Shown piece after piece: positions 43,232-54,702 of a stretch of 64,000 nucleotides of DNA (the stretch's first letter is position 1; every line of letters begins with the position of its first letter). Where the stretch lies: positions 13,348,001 to 13,412,000 of the forward strand of contig JARKIP010000017.1 in NCBI GenBank assembly GCA_029990175.1, given 5' to 3'. Made by a program: the position numbers and the translations under genes. Origin of the DNA: Petunia secreta (taxonomy: Eukaryota; Streptophyta; Magnoliopsida; Solanales; Solanaceae). The notes under the pieces are model-generated. The model worked only from the letters and a program-made list of their open reading frames with translations, was not told where the DNA came from and made no database searches.

Positions 43232-46061
43232 TGTAACGACCCTCAAATAGTCGTTACGGGATCCGGGACCTCGATTTGCGTGTCGACAGTCCCAAAAGCT
43301 CCGTTAGGTCATTTATGACCCGTCTGTGAAATTTGAGTCGAAACGGAGTCCGTTTGATAGGTTTTCAAGAAAAGGATCCGTTTATGAAATTCCGGAAAGG
43401 AATTTGGGGTTTCGATAGGTCGTTTTGAGTAAACGAACCCCGATGGAAAATCCGAGCGCACCGTTAGGTCCGTCTTGTCATTTATGATATGTAGCAACCT
43501 TCAAAATTGAAAACGGACCTCGTTTGATAGGACTTTTGATAAAGTCCCCGTTTCGGAAGTTTAAAAGAGTTAAAAGAGGTTTCCGAGCTCGATTTGAGCA
43601 AATGAGCTCCGATGAGAGATCCGAAAGTTTCTTAGGTTCGTATAGTCATTTGTGACTTGTAGCAACTTTCGGAATTTGATTCCGAGGTCGTTTGGTTAAA
43701 TTTCGCTATTTTGGCGAAATGTCGAAAATTGAACCTTTGCCGTGGGACTCACTTTTTGAGTTCTGGAGGTCCGAATTGAGTTCCGTCTTGACGATCATGT
43801 CACCCAAGTATTTTATGGCTTGTGTGTAAAATTTGGGATCATTCCGAGCTTCGTAGGGTCCCGTTTTGCCCCTAAAACAGTAGAAAATCTGGTGCGACTT
43901 TTCTGTTCTGTTTTGGCGCAAACAGCCGGATAAAGGCTGACTTTCCGGCCAATCCGTAAGGAATTAGGAAAAACTCAAAACATGAAAGTTGTACCCCTTT
44001 GATTTGTGGTTCTAATGGAATCGGTTTCAGGTCATTTGGAGATTCCTATCAAAAGTTATGATTTTTTCAAAAGAAGCTGTCACAGAGGCAAAAAAACTGC
44101 TATAAAAAGGCCATTTCGGGCCATTTCGGTTCATAACTTATAAAAATCATTTGGTGAGCTCTTGAGGCGATTTTTGGGTATTTCTTGAAGACCCAATCAT
44201 ACTTACACTTAAGGTAAGCCCTTTCAATCCATCTTTATGTTGATTAACACAAGAATCAAAGGGTTGATTCTTGGAAATGGGTTAGAACCCTAGATTCTTA
44301 AGAATTGGGGAAAGACATCGAGCAAGGCTCGCATGTGGAATCTAAGTGTACTTTTGGACTCACAGGAGCGTGGGGAGTCCGGAAAAGTACATTTTGTAAA
44401 TTTAGGGCTCGGCCCTACCCGGGGGCATTTTGGTAATTTTTACCCTAGGATGCCTATAGGCTTAAATAGCTATAATTGAGCACTCATATGTGCTATATCT
44501 TGTCTTAATAGACCTAGTGGAGAGTCCTTCGCGGACAAGGCGAGCGGGAAAGGAGATTCTTCCCGGCATTTGAGCCCGAATTTCGAGGTAAGTGAGACTT
44601 GACCTCTATTGTGCTTGTGGACTCTTCCTTCATGCTAGTATGCTTCATGTACGCATATATATACCTAACAATGGTTAGGATTAATGATGTGAATTACTTG
44701 CTATTATTGTTTGTTATAAATAGCGAGATTGTGACTCGACCGAGGTATGTGCCGGTCTAAATGCTACGTCGAGGTAGCTTAAATTTATATCGTAGTAACG
44801 CTTGCTACGCCATGCTTAGATAGCAAGAACTTGGGACATGGCCGAGGATGTTGCCGGCATGTCATGATAAATGTCTTGCCGAGGATTTTGCCGGCTTTTG
44901 TATGATATTGGTACTTGATTTGTTCACGTGCCGGGTTGGGTAGTGCTGTCTATACGTAACCTTGGGTTGGACGACATGGGAGTAGGGATTGTACCCCCAA
45001 ACTGTGGTCGGGTTAACCTTCGCCTTACGTTCAGCTAGCATAACCAACCTGGGTTACGGTGACTGTGAAATATTATCGTTATTAATATATCTGTTATTAT
45101 TTCTATTATTGTTATTAATGTCGTGGATATTAATACTGTTAGAGGGACACTTGACAGGGGGTGTGGTGTCGCCTATACTATGAGATGTGTCACACTTGAC
45201 AGGGGGTGTGGTGTGGACACTTGATCTTTGAGATGTGACACACTTGACAGGGGGTGTGGTGTGGTCACTTGATTTATTGAGATACGACGCACTTGACAGG
45301 GGGTGTGGTGCGATCGTAGACAGATTTGAGATGAGCCAACGACTACGGGTCGTTGGTCTACTTATTCATGATTGTGATAGTGACTTCGGGTCACGGTATA
45401 TGGTTGATACTTAGTAGTGGTGTTGCTAGTCCATCGTAGGTCTAGGTTAGTCGGCACGGGAGTAGAGATTGGACCTCCAAACCGCCGCTGAGTTGACCTA
45501 TGCCTTACGTTGGATGGGCATAATCCTTGAGACTTCTGGTTACTACTTGTGTGTATGGAATGTGTTACATCTATTTGCGATTTCACTACTTTATTGTATG
45601 ATTACTATAGTATGTTGTTGCTTATGATGCATGTAGCGACTTGTCCCGCAAGGGTACCTTAGCGGGCCTGTCGGTGATCTTACTGGGCTTCGGCTCATAA
45701 CTTACTCTGCTACGTGCGCAGGTCCTTCATCCAGTCAGCAGCCCGGACGTTAGCGGTTCCCGAGGCTTCTGAGACTTTTGATTGAGGTGAGCCGACCACA
45801 CAGACCGTGGTGGCATACCGCCGGAGTCACTTAGAGATAGGACTCAGATTTCTTTGATGTATATTCATACTTTATTGAGTCACTCTTAGAATGCTCCAAT
45901 TCTTTTGTGGATATATTCTTTTGGACTTCACCCTTTTATATTTATATATCCATTTATGATCTTTTCACATTATTGTTCTTTTCCACATCTTGTTTCATTG
46001 GTTCGCCTAGGGAAATGTTGTTTAGGTGCCATCACGAGCCCTTGGAAATTGGGTCGTGACA
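43232..46061 (+). repeat. LTR 2 of the array (2830 bp), recombinant
   Basis: Its first 600 bp agree with LTR 3 at about ten sites where LTR 1 differs (last such site T at 43827). From 44658 on it agrees with LTR 1 at four sites where LTR 3 differs. Private changes include a 1-bp deletion near 43632 and T for C near 43748. This is what a crossover between a 3' LTR and a 5' LTR would leave. Confidence 0.95.
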
Positions 46062-46064
46062 GTT

Positions 46065-46076
46065 TGGTATCAGAGC
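46065..46076 (+). other. Primer binding site, copy 2
   Basis: TGGTATCAGAGC, three bases after LTR 2. Confidence 0.92.
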
Positions 46077-46269
46077 CCTAGGTTCTAATTCGAGTCCTAG
46101 GAGTCTTGGAGCAGTGTCTGAGTAGAGTCTTGCTTATGGGCATGTTGTCGACCATACTTATGAGCGAGAGGCTACAAGGGCATGTTAGGAAATATTTTCC
46201 CTTCGTTTCATCTCTATTCGTGCTGAGTAGCTTATATAGGTGCTGACCCTTTTTCGTGTATTGTATCAG

Positions 46270-49200
46270 ATGGCGAGGACGCGAGCATCCTCAGCCAGGA
46301 GGGCTGCATCTTCTACACCCGCATCTGCGGGAGAGCCGTCAGCACCTACGCAGCCGCCAGCTGCTAAGAAGACTCGGGCAGGTCGCCTGTCAGCCACTAG
46401 GCAGGACACAGCTATCCCTGCGGTGTCCGCAGCGACTCTGTCAGCATCTATTCCCCCTGTGCCTGCTGTTGTGCCAGGCACCGTTGTGATCTCTTCAGAG
46501 GAGTATATGAGACTGATGGCCTTGTCTAGCCATCAGGTCCCTGTCAGAGATGATGTTGCAGCTCCTGTTTCGGCTCCTCAGCCGACCACACCTGTTATGA
46601 GCACGCCTACTTCTGAGGCTGCTCCTGATCATATTGCCCAGCCTTCTGCTTCTGCTCCTCAGGCAGGTCCTGTTATTTCTACTCCTCCTATGGGCACTGA
46701 GGAGGTTGCCAAGAGGATAGAGTCATTCATGAAGCTTCAGCCTCCAGAGTTCGACGGTACCTCAGCTACATGTACTGCCCAGAGGTACATTCAGAAGTGT
46801 GAGAAGATTTTGACAGTTCTTGGTACTAGAGACACCTTAGGGGTGCAGTGTGCTTCTTTCAGATTATCGGGAGATGCGGAGACATGGTGGGTCTGCATGG
46901 TGCTGCAGAGGTCTAGTGACCTCCCTCCTTTGTCTTGGGCTGAGTTCGTGTCTATGTTCATGAGCAGGTTCGTGCCCCAGAGTCAGCACGATGCTCAGAG
47001 GCGCGAGTTCGAGGGGTTGAGGCAGGGAAACCTGTCTGTTTCAGAGTATGACACCAGGTTCTTGTGGTTGTCTCAGTTTGCGCCGGCTATGGTGGCTCAG
47101 GAGAGGGACAAGGTCCTCCGGTTTGTTGAGGGTCTTCATCCCCGCTTGCAGGTAGCTGTTGCCCCTGATATGGGCAACAAGTCATATTTTGAGATAGTTG
47201 ATGTGGCGCGGCGGATGGAGGATATCTTCGCCAGGGCTGACGCGGAGAGGGCGGCCAAGAGATCGCGTCAGTCTGGTGGGTATAGTGGATCCGCTCAGAG
47301 GGGTCAGGGTCATCAGGGCCGTTCTCAGTCTAGGCCCCAGGCTGCTTCTTTGCCTGCCCAGGATTTTTCTTCAGAGACCCCGAGGCCTCAGTCATCCCAG
47401 AGGCGGGGTGGCTCTTCGCAGTCTGGTCCGCCGCAGTGCGGGAGGTGCCATCAGAGGCATCATGGGAGGTGTTCGTCTGGAGGTGGTCATGGCAGAGGTG
47501 GTAGAGGCGGTAGAGGAGGTAGAGGTGATGGATGTTTTGAGTGTGGGTCTCCAGAGCACTATGTCAGGAGTTGCCCTTATGTTTCATCAGGTCGCCAGGG
47601 ATCCGCAGCTATGGTACCATCTGGTCCTCAGGCCGCCAGGCCCGTTTCTCAGATTCCTCCTAGACAGCAGTCTCAGAGAGCTCCGGGTTCAGGAGGCTCG
47701 GCGCAGGTCTATGCTATGACTCGTCAGGATGCTGAGGCATCCAATGATGTCATCACAGGTATTATTTCTGTCTGTGGCCGCGATGCTTATGCTCTTATTG
47801 ATCCGGGGTCTACCTATTCGTATGTGTCGCCGGGATTTGCCCCTTGCTTGGGCAGGGATCTGGTCTTCTTAGATGATCCCTTTATGGTTGCCACCCCTGT
47901 CGGGTCTTCTATATGTGTAGATAGGGGTTATCGGCAGTGTATGATCTCCATCTGCGGTGTAGAGTCCTTAGTGGACCTGATGCTGCTCGATATGTCTGAT
48001 TTCGATGTCATTATGAGCATGGATTGGCTGGCTTCCTGTCATGCGACTTTGGATTGCCATGCCAAGTCCGTGACGATCGGGGCAGAGGGTGAGTCGCGGG
48101 TTGTATGGAGAGGTTCCAGGCCTTCTCCGAAGAGTAGGATCATTTCTTTCTTGGAGGCGCAGAGGATGATATCTAGTGGGTGCGAGGGATATATTGCTTC
48201 AGTTCGGGATGTCCGGGCAGAGGAGTTATCCCTTGATAGAGTTCCGGTTGTTTGTGAGTATCCAGATGTGTTTCCTGATGATTTGCCGGGTTTGCCGCCT
48301 ATGCGGGAGATAGAGTTTTGCATTGATCTATTGCCAGGCACTCAGCCTAAATCTATTCCCCCGTATCGTATGGCTCCTGTTGAGTTGAGGGAGCTGAAGG
48401 AGCAGATTCAGGATTTGCTCGATAAGGGCTTCATTAGGCCCAGTGTGTCTCCATGGGGTGCCCCGGTATTATTTTTGAAGAAGAAGGATGGCTCTATGCG
48501 GATGTGTATTGGTTACCGGCAGCTGAATAAGGTTACTATCAAGAATAGGTATCCTTTGCCGCGTATTGATGATTTGTTTGATCAGCTTCAGGGTGCTACC
48601 TTCTTCTCGAAGATTGATTTGAGGTCGGGGTATCATCAGTTGAGGATTCGGTCCGAGGACGTTTCCAAGACTGCTTTTCGTACCCGATATGGCCACTATG
48701 AGTTTCTGGTGATGTCTTTCGGGCTTACGAATGCCCCAGCTGCTTTCATGGATCTGATGAACCGAGTGTTCAAGGCCTACCTTGACTCCTTCGTCATTGT
48801 GTTTATCGATGATATCTTGGTTTATTCGAGGAGCAGGGAGGAGCATGAGCAGCATTTGAGAGTTGTTCTTCGGACTCTGAGGGATCAGCAATTGTATTCC
48901 AAATTCTCCAAGTGTGAATTTTGGCTCAGTTCTGTATCTTTCCTAGGTCACGTGGTGACCAAGGATGGGGTGTGTGTTGATCCGAAGAAGATAGAGGCCG
49001 TTCAGAGTTGGCCTAGGCCTACTTCTCCTACAGAGATTCGGAGTTTCTTAGGCTTGGCAGGTTATTATCGGCGGTTCGTCGAGGGGTTTTCTTCTATTTC
49101 AGCACCTCTGACGAAGTTGACCCAGAAGAATGTTCCTTTCCTGTGGTCCGATGCCTGTGAGTCTAGCTTTCAGAAGCTTAAGACTCTGTTGACTTCAGCG

Positions 49201-51192
49201 CCAGTGTTGGCCTTGCCTAGTGGATCCGGGGGATTCACCGTATATTGTGATGCTTCGGGTGTTGGCCTGGGTAGCGTTCTGATGCAGGAGGGTAAGGTGA
49301 TAGCTTATGCCTCGAGACAGCTGAAGGTCCATGAGAAGAATTATCCTGTCCATGATTTGGAGCTGTTAGCTGTCGTGTTTGCACTGAAGTTGTGGAGGCA
49401 CTATCTTTATGGCGAGCCATGTGAGATATTCACCGATCATAAGAGTCTCCAGTACTTGTTCACTCAGAAGGACTTGAACGGGAGACAGCGCCGCTGGTTA
49501 GAGCTGCTGAAGGATTATGATCTTTCTATCCGGTATCATCCCGGAAAGGCTAATGTTGTAGCCGATGCCTTGAGTAGGAAGTCCATGGGTAGCCTCGCCT
49601 ATCTTGATGCTGATATGAGGCCGTTGGCCCGTGAGTTGCAGGCTTTGTCCATTAGTGGGGTTCGGTTTGATGATTCTGTTCCAGGCCGGGTGCTTGCATA
49701 TGTGGGGTCTCAGTCGTCTTTAGCTTCCCAGATTTGGGAAAGGCAGTTCGAGGATCCTTATCTGAGAGATCTCCGGGACAGGGTCCTGAGTGGGGGAGTG
49801 TCCTCGTTCGTGATTGGTGATGATGGTGCTTTGCGGCTTAACGGCCGGGTATGTGTTCCAGCCATTGTGGAGCTGAGGCAGATGATTTTGGCAGAGGCTC
49901 ACAGTTCGAGATATTCCATTCATCCGGGTACTGCGAAGATGTATCATGATCTTCGAGAGCTGTATTGGTGGAAAGGGATGAAGAGGGATGTTGCTGATTA
50001 TGTATCTCGGTGTTTGAATTGCCAGCAGGTGAAGTATGAGCACCGGAGGCCATGCGGGGTGACCCAGTCTATGCCCATTCCTGAGTGGAAGTGGGAGCAG
50101 ATCACTATGGATTTCGTAGTTGGTTTGCCGCTGACCGTGGGTAAGCATGATTCGGTGTGGGTAGTAGTTGATCGACTGACGAAGTCGGCTCACTTCATTC
50201 CAGTGAGGACTACTTATACCTCGGAGCGTCTGGCTCGTATCTTCATTGAGCAAATTGTGAGATTGCATGGTGCTCCTGTTTCTATCATTTCTGACCGAGG
50301 TGCTCAGTTCACAGCTTAGTTTTGGAGATCTTTTCAGAGAGAGCTGGGTACTCGGGTCGATCTCAGCACTGCATTTCACCCGCAGACTGATGGCCAGTCT
50401 GAGCGGACCATTCAGATCCTCGAGGATATGTTGAGGGCGTGTGCTATTGATTTTGGAGGCCATTGGGATAGCCATTTGCCGCTAGCAGAGTTTGCGTATA
50501 ATAATAGCTATCAGGCTTCTATCCAGATGGCTCCGTTTGAGGCATTGTATGGTCGGAGATGTCGCTCGCCTATCGGTTGGTTCGAGTCTGGTGAGGTCCA
50601 GGTGTTGGGGCCCGATTTGGTGCAGCAGACCTTAGATAAGGTCCGGGTTATTCAGGATCGACTCCGCACGGCTCAGAGCCGGCAGATATCGTATGCAGAT
50701 CGGAGGCGGAGAGATCTTGAGTTCATGGTTGGGGACCGGGTATTCCTCGGAGTGTCGCCCATGAAGGGTGTTATTAGATTTGGGAAGAAAGGCAAGCTCA
50801 GTCCTAGGTTCATTGGGCCTTTGGAGATATTGGAGCGCGTTGGCGCCGTTGCCTATAGACTGGCTTTGCCTCCCTCTCTGTCTGTTCATCCGGTGTTCCA
50901 TGTGTCCATGCTCCGTAAGTATGTTCACGATCTGTCTCATGTGATCGATATGGCTTCCGTGGAGGTAGATGGCGACTTACCTTATTCGGAGGAGCCTATT
51001 GCTATTGTGGCTAGAGAGGTCCGTAAGATGAGATCGAAGGTGATCCCGCTTGTGAGAGTTCAGTGGGGGCATCACTCCATTGCCGAGGCCACTTGGGAGC
51101 TTGAGTCCGAGATGCGTGAGAGGCATCCGCGCTTGTTCGATGATTCAGGTATGAAATCCTTGTATTTTCTAAGCCTGAATTTGCATTTTTAA
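46270..51192 (+). pseudogene. Chromovirus gag-pol, copy 2, same in-frame TAG
   Basis: Same length, domains and order as copy 1. It opens at ATG 46270, meets TAG at 50317-50319, and continues in the same frame to 51192 with the rest of integrase and the chromodomain. Differences from copy 1 are few. They include Val for Met near residue 213, Leu for His near residue 1464 in the C-terminal part, and silent changes. Sharing the TAG and nearly all sequence with copy 1 shows that both come from one inserted element, not two separate transpositions. Neither copy is likely to be autonomous. Confidence 0.93.
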
Positions 51193-51304
51193 GTTTTATT
51201 GATTTCGGGTGGTACCGAGGGGTCCTCGAAATCCGTGCCAGCTCCGTGGCTAGTGTGTGGATCCTACCTTAGACTTAGGCTCGTCCGAGGACGGCCGAGA
51301 GTCT

Positions 51305-51317
51305 AAGTGGGGGAGAA
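51305..51317 (+). other. Polypurine tract, copy 2
   Basis: AAGTGGGGGAGAA immediately before LTR 3. Confidence 0.85.
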
Positions 51318-54148
51318 TGTAACGACCCTCAAATAGTCGTTACGGGATCCGGGACCTCGATTTGCGTGTCGACAGTCCCAAAAGCTCCGTTAGGTCATTT
51401 ATGACCCGTCTGTGAAATTTGAGTCGAAACGGAGTCCGTTTGATAGGTTTTCAAGAAAAGGATCCGTTTATGAAATTCCGAAAAGGAATTTGGGGTTTCG
51501 ATAGGTCGTTTTGAGTAAACGAACCCCGATGGAAAATCCGAGCGCACCGTTAGGTCCGTCTTGTCATTTATGATATGTAGCAACCTTCAAAATTGAAAAC
51601 GGACCTCGTTTGATAGGACTTTTGATAAAGTCCCCGTTTCGGAAGTTTAAAAGAGTTAAAAGAGGTTTCCGAGCTCGATTTGAGCAAATGAGCTCCGATG
51701 AGAGATCCGAAAGTTTCGTTAGGTTCGTATAGTCATTTGTGACTTGTAGCAACTTTCGGAATTTGATTCCGAGGTCGTTTGGTTAAATTTCGCTATTTTG
51801 GCGAAATGTCGAAAATTGAACCTTTGCCGTGGGACCCACTTTTTGAGTTCTGGAGGTCCGAATTGAGTTCCGTCTTGACGATCATGTCACCCAAGTATTT
51901 TATGGCTTGTGTGTAAAATTTGGGATCATTCCGAGCTTCGTAGGGTCCCGTTTTGCCCCTAAAACAGTAGAAAATCTGGTGCGACTTTTCTGTTCTGTTT
52001 TGGCGCAAACAGCCGGATAAAGGCTGACTTTCCGGCCAATCCGTAAGGAATTAGGAAAAACTCAAAACATGAAAGTTGTACCCCTTTGATTTGTGGTTCT
52101 AATGGAATCGGTTTCAGGTCATTTGGATATTCCTATCAAAAGTTATGATTTTTTCAAAAGAAGCTGTCACAGAGGCAAAAAAACTGCTATAAAAAGGCCA
52201 TTTCGGGCCATTTCGGTTCATAACTTATAAAAATCATTTGGTGAGCTCTTGAGGCGATTTTTGGGTATTTCTTGAAGACCCAATCATACTTACACTTAAG
52301 GTAAGCCCTTTCAATCCATCTTTATGTTGATTAACACAAGAATCAAAGGGTTGATTCTTGGAAATGGGTTAGAACCCTAGATTCTTAAGAATTGGGGAAA
52401 GACATCGAGCAAGGCTCGCATGTGGAATCTAAGTGTACTTTTGGACTCACAGGAGCGTGGGGAGTCCGGAAAAGTACATTTTGTAAATTTAGGGCTCGGC
52501 CCTACCCGGGGGCATTTTGGTAATTTTTACCCTAGGATGCCTATAGGCTTAAATAGCTATAATTGAGCACTCATATGTGCTATATCTTGTCTTAATAGAC
52601 CTAGTGGAGAGTCCTTCGCGGACAAGGCGAGCGGGAAAGGAGATTCTTCCCGGCATTTGAGCCCGAATTTCGAGGTAAGTGAGACTTGACCTCTATTGTG
52701 CTTGTGGACTCTTCCTTCATGCTAGTATGCTTCATGTACGCATACATATACCTAACAATGGTTAGGATTAATGATGTGAATTACTTGCTATTATTGTTTG
52801 TTATAAATAGCGAGATTGTGACTCGACCGAGGTATGTGCCGGTCTAAATGCTACGTCGAGGTAGCTTAAATTTATATCGTAGTAACGCTTGCTACGCCAT
52901 GCTTAGATAGCAAGAACTTGGGACATGGCCGAGGATGTTGCCGGCATGTCATGATAAATGTCTTGCCGAGGATTTTGCCGGCTTTTGTATGATATTGGTA
53001 CTTGATTTGTTCACGTGCCGGGTTGGGTAGTGCTGTCTATACGTAACCTTGGGTTGGACGACATGGGAGTAGGGATTGTACCCCCAAACTGTGGTCGGGT
53101 TAACCTTCGCCTTACGTTCAGCTAGCATAACCAACCTGGGTTACGGTGACTGTGAAATATTATCGTTATTAATATATCTGTTATTATTTCTATTATTGTT
53201 ATTAATGTCGTGGATATTAATACTGTTAGAGGGACACTTGACAGGGGGTGTGGTGTCGCCTATACTATGAGATGTGTCACACTTGACAGGGGGTGTGGTG
53301 TGGACACTTGATCTTTGAGATGTGACACACTTGACAGGGGGTGTGGTGTGGTCACTTGATTTATTGAGATACGACGCACTTGACAGGGGGTGTGGTGCGA
53401 TCGTAGACAGATTTGAGATGAGCCAACGACTACGGGTCGTTGGTCTACTTATTCATGATTGTGATAGTGACTTCGGGTCACGGTATATGGTTGATACTTA
53501 GTAGTGGTGTTGCTAGTCCATCGTAGGTCTAGGTTAGTCGGCACGGGAGTAGAGATTGGACCTCCAAACCGCCGCTGAGTTGACCTATGCCTTACGTTGG
53601 ATGGGCATAATCCTTGAGACTTCTGGTTACTACTTGTGTGTATGGAATGTGTTACATCTATTTGTGATTTCACTACTTTATTGTATGATTACTATAGTAT
53701 GTTGTTGCTTATGATGCATGTAGCGACTTGTCCCGCAAGGGTACCTTAGCGGGCCTGTCGGTGATCTTACTGGGCTTCGGCTCATAACTTACTCTGCTAC
53801 GTGCGCAGGTCCTTCATCCAGTCAGCAGCCCGGACGTTAGCGGTTCCCGAGGCTTCTGAGACTTTTGATTGAGGTGAGCCGACCACACAGACCGTGGTGG
53901 CATACCGCCGGAGTCACTTAGAGATAGGACTCAGATTTCTTTGATGTATATTCATACTTTATTGAGTCACTCTTAGAATGCTCCAATTCTTTTGTGGATA
54001 TATTCTTTTGGACTTCACCCTTTTATATTTATATATCCATTTATGATCTTTTCACATTATTGTTCTTTTCCGCATCTTGTTTCATTGGTTCGCCTAGGCA
54101 AATGTTGTTTAGGTGCCATCACGAGCCCTTGGAAATTGGGTCGTGACA
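51318..54148 (+). repeat. LTR 3 of the array (2831 bp)
   Basis: Ends GGGTCGTGACA at 54148, followed by the AATGT duplication. Private sites in its second half are C at 52745, T in TTTGTGATTT near 53664, G in TTCCGCATC near 54072, and C in CTAGGCAAATG near 54100. Confidence 0.95.
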
Positions 54149-54702
54149 AATGTATGCTAGGCTGCATGGACATACACTTAATTCGCTCGCATAGGACATA
54201 CAATTTATTGGCATGCAGTGGGGGACAGCTTTGCTATAGGAAACAACTTATCTACCCATTGTGTATTGTGTGGACATACATTTTTATTCGAGTATGTATA
54301 AAACTGTATGTTAGGCTGCATACACATACATTTCATTCACCACCCGGTGCAATAGACATATATGTTAGACAATTTTATTTTGGGGGTACACAGATAGAAT
54401 AGTGCAACACTGACTGAAACAAAGCTCAAGGGAGGGCGATACACTTCACCCTTATCAAAAACCAAGTTCTGAATGAGTGAAATGGGTGCTAAATTCATTT
54501 CATTAACATATAAAAATTGTATAGACGATGAATAAAAAAAGGAATAAGAATATCATTATATTAACAGATTGTAAAACCAAACATCCAAAAACAGATTCCT
54601 TGATGTAACTTCGAAACAAAAATAGAACAACGATGTCTTAAACATCAGTACATTCCAAACTACTTAACATCCAAAAACTACTTAAACCTAAACATAAACT
54701 AC
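54149..54702. other. MULE intergenic spacer, right part
   Basis: Continues the MULE spacer interrupted by the array (homologous to 34768-34860), then AT-rich DNA that leads into the 3' end of the minus-strand Ulp1-like gene. No separate gene is seen. Confidence 0.6.

Larger units (their letters stand above)
35145..54148 (+). mobile_element. Tandem chromovirus (Tekay/Del-type Gypsy) array, LTR-int-LTR-int-LTR
   Basis: Three LTRs (35145-37975, 43232-46061, 51318-54148) alternate with two 5256-bp internal regions (37976-43231, 46062-51317). The whole 19.0 kb block is flanked by a single target duplication AATGT (35140-35144 and 54149-54153), so it entered as one insertion and was later enlarged. 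The two internal regions differ at only about seven sites and share the same premature TAG in integrase. Order gag-PR-RT-RNase H-IN-chromodomain and the TGTAACGACC/GTCGTGACA ends place it in the chromovirus lineage. Confidence 0.96.
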
